DNA from: Physella acuta
Lineage: Eukaryota; Mollusca; Gastropoda; Physidae
Length of the DNA: 64,000 nt
Assembly: GCF_028476545.1 (NCBI RefSeq)
Contig: NW_026731874.1
Coordinates: forward strand, 868,501 to 932,500
Reading direction: 5' to 3'
Shown here piece by piece: positions 55,078 to 64,000 of this stretch. Position 1 is the first letter of the stretch. Every line of letters begins with the position of its first letter. A program made the position numbers and the translations under genes. The notes below the pieces were generated by a model, which was not told the DNA's origin, made no database searches, and saw only the letters and a list, made by a program, of their open reading frames with translations.

Positions 55078-58000
55078 GTAACTTACAAGATATGGTTGTG
55101 TACTCTTGCTGGTGCTTGAATGTACAAGTTTTTGCTGAAAAAGTTGAAGAGGTACCAAAAGCAGGTATGTCTTCCTTTGGTTACCTTAACATGCATCCAT
55201 TTTCTAACCATTCAACCTGAGGGCTCATCAAATCCAGCGTTCGACTACATCAATCGATTGAAACTAAATCACCATGTCTCAGCCCTGAACTAAAAGAAAA
55301 AAAAGACAAAATAATCTAACAAACTTGTCACTGTTGAAATCCTATGTGCCTAAAATTTGATGTTTGTAACAAGACAGACATGCAATGCATCTATTGAAGT
55401 TGTACAGTCTATAATCATGCTAGTTTAACAATAGTAGTCAAAATCAAAGTATGCAAGTAAGCAATACCTATCTAACTATATAAAAGTATACCATACCTAA
55501 CTACCATATACAGCGGTAAAACTGCAACGGGTGCACTGTACCCCAAAGAGCTCCCTGCGAGCATTATGGCGCTTATTTTCTTCTAGCTCCATGGCAAAGT
55601 GCAGGGATAGTAATTCATAATTTGTGAATTTGACACTACCAATGCTGCGACTGAAAATATTTTGCTTTAAAACACTATCAGTCGCTCGTGAAGGACGTTT
55701 ATCCTCAATACCTCACCTCTGTGAAAGCAGCAGGCTGTAACGAAAGTTTACAGATGACAATGAAAAGATCAAGCAGAAATTATTAACTCCCCTTAGTTTC
55801 AAATATTTTAAAAATTAAATTATCTGCCCCTAATAGCCATCACTAACTTGACCTAGCTTTACGATTGTAAACATTTGGCGTGTACCACAGCTCACCAGCC
55901 ATAGCGATATGGTCTGTTGCGCATGCCTGGAGAGTGAGGGAGGGGGGCTAGATGGTCGGCTTGCGTTGTGGTGGTGTCCACGTAGAGAACTACATATATA
56001 GATGTTAGGGTTAGTGCACTATAAAGTAAAAAAATTCTTTCAATATATAATACTGCTCTACCCTTCAAATAAAAGTTTTTTAAAGAGAAAGTATTCATTT
56101 CGTAATATAGCGACCCAAGCTTTTCTTTATAGCTATGTAAATAGTTGTGCATTATTATATATTCATAGACATGCCTACTTTCCTGTTTGAAGCGGAATTG
56201 TTCAACTTTTTTACAGAAAATCGTTTCCTGTTCTGCCATCCTGCTTTTGTCGAAGTTTGTTCCACTTTTTCAACAATTAATGAAAAAATTAAAAAAGTAA
56301 TAAATGGAATTGAAAAAAAAGATCAGGGTAAAGCAATTATCTCCCTTTGGCTCACGTTTCCATTTCCTAGTTTACTTACAATATTTACAAGTATCATCTG
56401 ATACTAAAGCTAGATCTACTAATAGATAATGTGGCCAAGCAAGCTTCTGAACGTTCTTTTTGATATATGCAATTGAATTGTAGATTTAAATTATATCAGG
56501 TTACTCACAGTCACTGGTTAACTGTTTTTTTTTAAAATGTAAGCTGACATTAAGCAGTATTTAGATGTAGCCTAGAGCAGTGGTTCCCAAACTTTTTCAA
56601 GTGGCGACCCCCTTTTATAAAAAGTAAGTGACCCGCAACCCTCCTAGAATTAAAAAGTCAAAATTAGTAAGGAAATAAATAAGCACTAAGATAAGATTTT
56701 CTAGTAGACTTTCAATATGAATTATTCTTTATAACTGTTTTAATATGATGAGTAAAATTACATGCTATTAACTAGCCTCAAAATTGGTGGTGTAATTTTT
56801 TCAAACCCCAACCTCATGTATTGCTCAACATTTACTTTTTTTCTTTGTTTTATTTTTAATTGGAGAAGTGTTGACAAAATGAACTAAAACTTGAAAGGCA
56901 ACCAATCTCACGTTTGGGTATGAATGGTGCATACTGCACCAAAATTGTGTGAGCAGGTTTTTATTTAACACGGTATGTGACGCGGAATCATTCCGTAAAA
57001 TTTAAGAATTCATCTTGTAATTCATCAGGGATACTGGCAACATCAGGGGAAGCAGAAAATGTGACTTCATATGACTTACTTACTTAGTCCTCATCACTCC
57101 CTGTGGAGTATAGGGCAGCAACAAATCTCCGCCATTCCACCCTGTCCTGGGCGAGCCACTTTAGTTCATGCCAGGTTTTGCCAATAGCCTGTACTTCTTC
57201 TTCCATCTCCCTCCTCCATGTTCCCAGTGGTCTTCCTCTATTTCTCTTTCCGGGTGGGTTCCACTTCAGCGCCATGTTGGGGAGTCTTTTTTTGCTCATG
57301 CGTAGGACATGGCCCAGCCATCTCCATCTCCTCGTTCGAACTTCTGAGACAATGTCGTTTAATCCTGTCCTTCGCCATATTTCCTTGTTCGGGACTTTGT
57401 CGTCCCACTTTATCCTGAGGATGCGTTGGAGGGATCTACTTTCAAAGCCTCTGAGTCGGCTCTCTCCTTTCTTGTTTAGTTTCCATGACTCTGCAGCATA
57501 GAGGAGTACAGAACGTACATTTGACTTATAGATCCTTATTTTAGTTCTCTGCTGCAGTGAGGATGATTTCCAGATCTTAGCGAGTCTGTTGAAAGCTTGT
57601 GCTGCCATTGCTATTCTGGTGGCAATTTCTTTCTCCATGCTGCCATTTGCTGATATATAGCTGCCGAGGTACTTAAAGTCTTCGACCTCTTCTAGCTCTG
57701 CTCCATTCGCAAAGGTCTTGAGAGCACTTTCGGTTTTTATTTTCATTAGCTTGGTTTTTCCGGAGTTTATCTTTAGCCCAACGCTTTTGGCAATTTGCTC
57801 TATTCTTGTGGTTTTTGCTTGGATGTCTTTTTGGGCATGTGAAAGTAAAGCCAAGTCATCAGCAAAGTCACAGTCCTCTAGGTGGTTGGTAAGTTCCCAA
57901 ACAATTCCTCTTGGCTTATCCTCAGTGGCTCTTCTCATAATCCAGTCTATTACCTCCAAAAAGATGACAGGTGAGATGACACAGCCCTGCCTGACTCCTG

Positions 58001-61000
58001 TTTTTACCTTGAACCATTCACTTTGCTGATTTTCGTGTCGCACACAGCATTGGTTATCATACTACATGTCCTTAAGTATGTTTATGACTTTTCCTGGAAA
58101 GCCATATAGCTCTAGTATCTTCCATAATGATGGATGGTGGATGCTATCAAATGCTTTCTCGAAATCTATGTAGTTGATGTAGAGAGACAAATTCCACTCA
58201 AGGGACTGTTCCACTATAGTGCGCAAGACAAATATTTGGTCGTTACATGACCTGTTGGCCCTGAAGCCAGCTTGTTCTTCACGAAGGATCCCATCAATTC
58301 CTTTCCTCATTCTTTGTAATAGGACTCTGCAGAAGACTTTTCCTGGTACTGACAGAAGATTAATGCCTCTCCAGTTCTCACAAACATTAAGGTCGCCCTT
58401 TTTGGGTAATTTGATAATGATTCCCCGTTTCCAAGAATCTGGGACTTTTTCTTCATTCCATACTTTATTGAAGATCCCTGATAGAGTTTCTGCACCTATT
58501 TTTGGGTCTGCCTTTAGCATCTCCGCAGTGATTCTGTCCTCTCCTGGAGCCTTATTGCTTTTTGTTTTTTGGATAGCTTCTATTATTTCTTGTTCTAGGA
58601 TGGGTCCTCTATACATTTCAAAATGTATGTTCATGTCAGTGAAGTCAGCAGTTTCTTCAGGGTCTGGTCTGTTTAGGGCCTCTTCGAAGTATTCAGCCCA
58701 TCTTTTCAATTGATGTTTCTCCGTTGTAAGACTTCATATGATGCTTGCTCTAATGGTAAAAACTTCCTGATCTATTAAGTCTCTGACGTTTGCAACTAGC
58801 TTCATGTTCCATTGATGTTAGTAAAGCCGAATTTCAGATATTCTTCTATACATTTATGTTTTTTTTTCATTGCTAGGGTTTAGTCTACCAGTTGGCAACC
58901 CCCCCCCCCCCCCCCCCCAGAAAGTCCTTCGGGGGTCGCGACCCACAGTTTGGGAACCCATGGCCTAGAGACTAGTTATATATAGCTAGAGGCCTACTGA
59001 ACACTATATCTATGCTTGTATGTATGCTACTGGGTATAATAAAATGTGATTTTGACTTAATTAAGTAGCATCCTGGTGTATGTTGCTCTTTTTTGCCTCA
59101 AATTCCTCTTTTTAGGTATAACTGTTCCTACTTTTGGTTACCAGGGGTAGGCATCTCTGTATTTAAAGAATTTTCTATATTTTTTAGTGCATAATCATTA
59201 TATAAAAGCTTGTTATTACATTTTTTACTTTCTCGTATATACGAAGTATAGAGAAAGTATTGTAATCATGCACAAAAATAACATGAAATTTTGACAGTTT
59301 TCACCGTTTTACTCCTCAGTCCTTCATTACATCCGGAGTATAGAGGACTTATTTTAATCAGGCAAAAATTATAAATACAAATATATCAACGTTTTGGCGT
59401 TTTATGCGTTATCGAGTCGTAAAAACTGGACTTTGCAATCCTGTCCGTATGTCTGTGTGTCTGTCTGTGTGTAAACACGATAACTTGAGTACCGTTACAG
59501 CTAGGTTGATGAAATTTCATATATAAGTATTTTATCAAAATCGTAGATCCTGATCAACTTTTGAGCGATTTCCGATAACCGGAAGTGGTACTTTTTCTAC
59601 TTTGAATTTTTTAAAAGCCTATAAGTTGCATACTATTTTAGATAGATGCATGAAATGTCATATGTAAGTAAAAGATCTAATTCTCTACCTTCTGTCAAAT
59701 TTTGAGTAATTTCCGTTGACCGGAAGTACTAATTTACGCTATTTCCGATTTCTCAAAAAACGCATGTAAATTTATAAAGTACTTATAATATCCCGCACTT
59801 TTATACACATTTTATTAGGCGTTCACTTGGTGTGGGACGGAGTGGTCTAGCAGAAAAGAGCTAGACTGCTAATCCGTTAGTCTCGAGTTCGAATCCGAGT
59901 TCAAGTCAGTAGACCGTCCACCCAACTCTGATGGGTACCTAACTCCTGTTAGGGAAAGTAAAGGTGGCTGGGCATAGTGCTGACCACACTATCTCTTCAT
60001 ATGCCGAGGTCACAGAAACAAGTGAACTCTACTTCACTTGCCCCATAGACCTTCAGGTTTGAAAGGGAAACTTTTCACTTGGTGTGCAATTCTTTTTTTT
60101 ACGAGATTCTATTCTATTATAAAAAGTTTAAGTAATTAAAAATGGATAACAAATATTGTCTATGTCCTGAGTTGCCATTCCTCATAATTTTATATTAGAA
60201 TATTTGAGAAAGTTTAGGGGAGATCAATCCCGGTTTATTTATTAATGTTTTTTTTCTTGACCTATTTACTAGGTAGGACAGTGCTAAATAGTGCATTAAT
60301 CATTCCTTTTTTCTTGTCTTGTTACTGGATAGGACAGTGCTAAATAGTGCATTAATCATTCCTTTTTTCTTGTCTTGTTACTAGATAGGACAGTGCTAAA
60401 TAGTGCATTAATCATTCCTTTTTTCTTGTCTTGTTAATAGATAGGACAGTGCTAAATAGTGCATTAATCATTCCTTTTTTCTTGTCTTGTTACTAGACAG
60501 GACAGTGCTAAATAGTGCATTAATCATTCCTTTTTTCTTGTCTTGTTTATTTTCAGAATGTCCACTAAGGCAGGACTATGAATTTGTTGAGTTAGTTGAC
60601 CAAGGATTTCAATTTGTAAGTTTTTAATGAAAAAACCATCAGGAAATATTTTTAAAATTTGAATCATTGGACTAAGAAATAATTGAAACTAAGATATGAA
60701 TTTTAAGGGCTAAGAGATAACTGCAACAAAGATTTAAAAGAAAATTCTCTGACAGAGTCATAAAAGTCTGGTTCAGCGAGTCAAGGATGGCAGGTGGACT
60801 GTGTATGTGTGTGTACCTTGCAATCTGCAGACTCACGCTGTCAATCACGAGTCAAAGCTTGTTGTCATCAATACAAAGATGCAGGTCAGTTGATATAACC
60901 AGACTTCATGTGTAGGTTGTTAAAAAATGAAAATGACCACACATGAAGGTCAGTCAAAAATGAAGACGTGTAGGTCTGTTGAAAATAACCATACACGACT

Positions 61001-61129
61001 ATGTGAAGTAAAAAAATTTCTTTTCTTGTCTTTAGAAAGGTAGAGATGCTATTGATAATATGAAGAGGAAAAAAGAATTTTCTTCCGCCTTTGGTCTGGT
61101 GCTTCATGAGGGAAGAAAGAGAGATGATG
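55078..61129 (+). CDS. unidentified conserved-looking protein, four exons (partial)
   Basis: Exons 55078-55164, 60557-60615, 60756-60884 and 61036-61129 have GT-AG borders and fitting phases, giving 122 residues without a stop. The first in-frame Met is at 55092 (MVVYSCWCLNVQVFAEKVEE), so the first exon may contain the start; alternatively coding continues upstream from AAC TTA CAA GAT. Later parts read ECPLRQDYEFVELVDQGFQF, KSLVQRVKDGRWTVYVCVPC and KRKKEFSSAFGLVLHEGRKR. Cysteines in the pairs CxC and CxxC, with a further Cys-Pro, could bind a metal. I do not recognise the family. The last exon ends in phase 1 at GATGATG|GTCAGT; no continuation is seen before 64000, so it runs beyond the window or its next exon was missed. 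Its first intron in view contains a hAT element and a LINE. Confidence 0.7.
55165..56577. other. intron of the unidentified gene, no further feature
   Basis: AT-rich. A stretch at 56097-56165 (CGACCCAAGCTTTTCTTTAT) resembles 47567-47628 (TGACCCACGCTTTTCTTTAT), so both are pieces of a dispersed repeat. Short frames at 55892-56401 lack protein features. Confidence 0.5.
56578..58962. mobile_element. hAT element split by a LINE insertion
   Basis: Ends CAGTGGTTCCCAAACTT (56578) and CAGTTTGGGAACCCATG (ending 58962) are near-perfect inverted copies, flanked by identical 8-bp duplications GCCTAGAG at 56570-56577 and 58963-58970. Without the LINE the element is about 720 nt. I see no transposase. A C-run of about 18 lies near its right end. 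Confidence 0.9.
57075..58729 (-). mobile_element. 5'-truncated RTE-type LINE, reverse transcriptase and C-terminal part
   Basis: On the minus strand one frame runs from 58709 to 57084, broken by a single in-frame TAG after ILKDM (58062-58064). Before it: NKAPGEDRITAEMLK, WRGINLLSVPGKVF and YIDFEKAFDSI (RT fingers and palm). After it: KTGVRQGCVISPVIF, the catalytic FADDLALLS, FKYLGSYI and the long C-terminal region with RRWRWLGHVLRM and GRPLGTWRREMEEEVQAIG ending STGSDED. The endonuclease domain is absent. The 3' end is a short CTTA repeat (CTAAGTAAGTAAG on its strand), as in RTE elements. Flanking duplications GACTTCATATGA are perfect (57063-57074, 58730-58741). Probably young: intact duplications and only one stop. 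Inserted into the hAT element 56578-58962. Confidence 0.93.
59227..60232 (+). repeat. dispersed repeat copy 3 (ACTTTCTC family), interrupted by a SINE
   Basis: ACTTTCTCGTATATACGAAG start, GATAACTTGAGTACCGTTAC, AAAAGATCTAATTCTCTACC, tail GTTTAGGGGAGATCAATCCC. Contains the SINE 59835-60073 inserted in its TTCACTTGGTGTG motif, and a small internal duplication near 59325-59400. Confidence 0.88.
59835..60073 (+). mobile_element. tRNA-Ser-derived SINE with 13-bp target duplications
   Basis: The head has A-box-like TGGTCTAGCAG, GACTGCTAATCCGTTAG (anticodon-arm of a Ser-GCT tRNA) and B-box GAGTTCGAATCC. The body follows (GGGTACCTAACTCCTGTTAG, AAGTAAAGGTGGCTGGGC), ending AGGTTTGAAAGGGAAACTT. TTCACTTGGTGTG at 59822-59834 is repeated at 60074-60086. 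RNA polymerase III type-2 promoter boxes are present, so it could be transcribed. Related 3' fragments are at 49695-49930. Confidence 0.9.
60262..60549 (+). repeat. 56-nt tandem repeat feeding the polypyrimidine tract of the exon 60557 acceptor, 5 copies
   Basis: The unit contains GGACAGTGCTAAATAGTGCA, TTAATCATTCC and TTTTTTCTTGTCTTGTTACT. The last copy leads directly into TTATTTTCAG|AATG. Every copy repeats the pyrimidine tract and a TAAT branch-like motif, but only the last has the AG. Confidence 0.92.
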
Positions 61130-61165
61130 GTCAGTTCATTTGCTCATTTTGGTTGATTTAATAGT

Positions 61166-61834
61166 TTTGGTCATTACTTTCTCATATACAAAGTATGGGG
61201 TAAGAATTGTAATCGCACAAAAAAATGAAATCGAGATTTTTATAAATCGTACGTTTTAACCTCCCTTAGTCAGAAAAACATAGTTTGCAATTTTGTCCGT
61301 ATGTGTGTGTGTATTTATGTATGTCTGTCTGTGAACTCGATAACTTGAGTACCGCTACAGCTAGGTTATTGAAATTTCATTTATAAATATTATATCAAAT
61401 TTGTAGTTCTGTGTCAACTTTTCAGCAATTTCCGGTAACCTGAAGTGAAACTTATTCTACTTTTGGTTTTTTAAAGCCTATAGCTTGAGTACTCTTTTAG
61501 ATAGATAGGTGAAATTTCACATTGAAATATTAGATCTTCTGCCTTCTGTTGAATTTTGAGTAATTTACATTGACCTGACGAAGTACTTTACGCTATTTCT
61601 GTTTTCTCAAAAAAAAATGCATATGAATTTTAAAAGTACTAATATTCCGCACAATTATATTTATACACACATTACATTCTGTTCACTTATTGCACAATTC
61701 TTTTTTCTACGAGATTCTATTCTATTTTAAAAAGTTTTAAGTAATTAAAAATCATGTCTATATCCCGAGTTACAACCCCCCATAGTGTTATACAAAAATA
61801 TTTGAGAAGGTTTAGGGGAGATCACTCTCCCTTT
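61166..61834 (+). repeat. dispersed repeat copy 4 (ACTTTCTC family)
   Basis: Starts TTACTTTCTCATATACAAAG, has GATAACTTGAGTACCGCTAC and the tail GTTTAGGGGAGATCACTCTC. More diverged than copies 2 and 3. Confidence 0.85.
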
Positions 61835-61893
61835 ATTTTTGTTGACATGGTTAATTTGGTTGCTTTGGTTTTTTTGAGTTGTTTGAGTTATAT

Positions 61894-63780
61894 TAGGTAG
61901 TCCATACTGAAATTAACTATTGATTGCAGACTTCTGTAATGAGTATGTCCTGAAAAAACTTTTAATTGTAAGCTCTATGCCACAAATTTTATAAAAAAAA
62001 TCTCAATAAATAAAAAAGTCATGTGATTTATAAAAAAGCAAAATTTGGTTAAAAAATGATTTTCAAAAAGTGCCATTTTTTGAGAACCCATATTTTCTAA
62101 ACTAAATAACATAGAAGTGTAGAAATTGGTATAGTTGCTGCAAAGTTTGTAATTTATATGCCCACTTTTTTCAGTCATCTGAGGCATCATCATCATGAGT
62201 CTTTCTAAGTTAAAAAAATAATTGAAAATTACAATAATGCGTTTTTTGTCATTTTTATTTTCATACAAAAAAAATAAATTTAAAAAAAAATAATTTTTCT
62301 TTTGCTTTGGACATAGAATAACTCTAAAACTATTGTGTTGGTAACATTAACAGGAAGAATGTGTTCATTATTTTCAAAAATCACATGAGTTAAAATATTA
62401 TTTTTAAAAATGCCACAGTTCTAGTGCAGGAGAAACAGAATCAAAATTGAGTGGAGTAACGTAATGTAATGTAGTCTAATAAAGACGTGATGCCTACAAG
62501 TGATGCAGCAGTTGATGCTACATTCAAACCTATCGGGTTAATAACTTTGGGGGAACAGTTTTTAATACGACAACTCCACATTTTTGTATGTCTTGTTTCC
62601 CTCAACCTTGATCTTGTGGAGCATCAAGAGTAAGCGATGTTTTGGGAACTGTAGGGGGGGGGGGGGGTGGCCATCTTCCCTTCCCTTATAAGGAAAGATC
62701 TGGATAAGCCATCATAAATGTCTCCAGCTATGGAATAAATAATTGATTTAGTGATTAATAAAATATAATTAAATTTACTACTAGCCTATTGTGTAGGCCT
62801 ACTATTTGTCCTATAACTATAACTATAACTGAAAACACCTTTTTGTTAAAATTAATATATACTTGATAGTATACTTTAACAGTAATTCTACTGAATGAAA
62901 TATTCGTAGCTTGTGCCACACTGGTTGAGATATCCAATGATGAAGATGCCATACTGTGGTTCTCAACATCCTATAGGACAACTTAACTGTCCTTCATTGT
63001 TACTATATGCATATAAAATAAATAATGAGAAACACTACTAGTACTACTTACACTAACAACTAATATAACATTTAAAACTAAGTCACAACATGTGCGATCT
63101 TAATAAATTGCACCACCATCTAAAAATTGATCTGGTACATTTTATTAAGGAGACTGGCGCAGACCATTTCACATTATTTAGCAGAGGAATCAGAATCAGA
63201 GTGCACAACAGAAAATAAAAAAATAATCACATTAGTCCTTAAAATTTTGTGTCTTTTGTTTTAAATAAATTGATAAAAATCTATTTACAAAAATAATTAT
63301 TATAATTATGAATATTTTGTGATTCATTAATATTTTATAAGTCTTTAACATTCGTTCCCTGTAAATAATTGAGTTTGTCCACATAGTAACAAGGATTGTA
63401 ACATGGAAATGAAACTTTAAAAATGGTACTTACAACTTGTTTGAAGGCTCTAGCAAGGGTAAAATCCGTTTAGCATCATCGGTCGTCAACCTTTAAAACC
63501 GTTCGGCGAGCTACTAATTCGGGGCTGAAAGTTGACTCGGGGGTTATATGCTTATTGAGGGCACGGCTTCGCGACCGTAAATCAGAAATACTTGAATTTA
63601 CAACACAAAGTAGTTATAAAAGTGAACTTTACATCGGTGTAAAAATTGAAACAGAATTAGTTTGTTTTTGTGTATATATCGTGATTTAAAGTTTAAAAAC
63701 TGATTTTTTAAAATGAAATAAGTTATTTTTTCAATTTATACATCAAACGATCGGCTAGAATTCGCTCATTAAAATGATAT
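61894..63780 (+). repeat. 2-kb dispersed repeat, copy B
   Basis: Same orientation and order as 25130-27352, from TAGGTAGTCCATACTGAAAT to AATTCGCTCATTAAAATGA. It lacks about 300 nt present in copy A, and is otherwise close to it, including the rare CTATCGGGTTAATAACTTTG, a G-run near 62655 and the CGTTCGGCGAGCTACT block. Confidence 0.82.
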
Positions 63781-64000
63781 TATAATTTTGCCTCTACGAT
63801 GCTTAGTTGCGAGGCCGCGACCAAATGAAACAGTGTGGGGTCGACCGGTACTCGCAAAACGGTGAAATTTGTTGACGTAACTGATACTTTTCAAACAAAT
63901 ATAAATCACATTAAAAAATCGGTTACATATATAAAAATATCAAATTTTGACAGATAAATACTTAAATTTAATGACATAATTTTTATTCTTATTGCACAAC
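63781..64000. other. right edge, nothing recognised
   Basis: AT-rich sequence after copy B of the dispersed repeat; no exon of the preceding gene is visible. Confidence 0.5.

Noticed and set aside
59835-59915. A tRNA-Ser gene
   Set aside because: The anticodon arm and B box are tRNA-like but the acceptor stem does not pair, and the sequence continues as a SINE with target duplications.
25130-63780. LTR retroelement explanation for the 2-kb repeat pair (two distant direct copies)
   Set aside because: They are 36 kb apart with host genes in between and lack TG...CA ends, primer site or polypurine tract.

Overview
The window is animal nuclear DNA, with GT-AG introns, no operons, and abundant LINE, SINE and DNA-transposon debris. 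Protein comparison (from memory) and the repeat style (tRNA-Ser-headed SINE, hAT elements, RTE-type LINE) suggest an invertebrate, most likely a gastropod mollusc or other lophotrochozoan; this placement is inference. Almost none of the long open frames are genes. They are read-through of tandem repeats, and the real genes had to be assembled exon by exon.

Three genes are supported. (1) 1686-22124, + strand: the last ten exons of DDB1 (about 448 residues, C-terminal part of the beta-propeller scaffold of CUL4 ubiquitin ligases), complete to its stop. (2) 30822-47269, - strand: SPTY2D1 (SPT2-type histone H3-H4 chaperone), apparently complete in five exons and 663 residues, converging on DDB1. 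(3) 55078-61129, + strand: four exons of an unidentified gene that runs out of the window or of recognition.

The outstanding property is tandem-repeat load. Roughly 17 of the first 22 kb is minisatellite. Nearly every intron has its own private repeat, unrelated to its neighbours, with units of 14-69 nt and 2 to about 155 copies. At least seven DDB1 junctions and one SPTY2D1 junction lie inside or at the edge of the array, so the splice site itself has been copied many times. Most of these units contain AGGT. In one case (12676-13106) nine identical acceptors are spaced by exactly 45 nt in an open frame, so acceptor choice could add blocks of 15 residues to DDB1. SPTY2D1 additionally carries three in-frame coding minisatellites.

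Layout: 1-22124 DDB1 and arrays; 22.1-30.1 kb convergent intergenic DNA with a 2.2-kb dispersed repeat and a 31-nt array; 30.1-47.3 kb SPTY2D1 with a 4.4-kb array in intron 4 and, in intron 1, a hAT fossil and a 2.4-kb inverted-terminal element; 47.3-55 kb upstream region with a bZIP-like palindrome, a MULE-like MITE with perfect 9-bp duplications, SINE scraps and a hAT element; 55-61.1 kb the unidentified gene, with a hAT element that received a LINE; 61.1-64 kb dispersed repeats, including the second copy of the 2-kb repeat.
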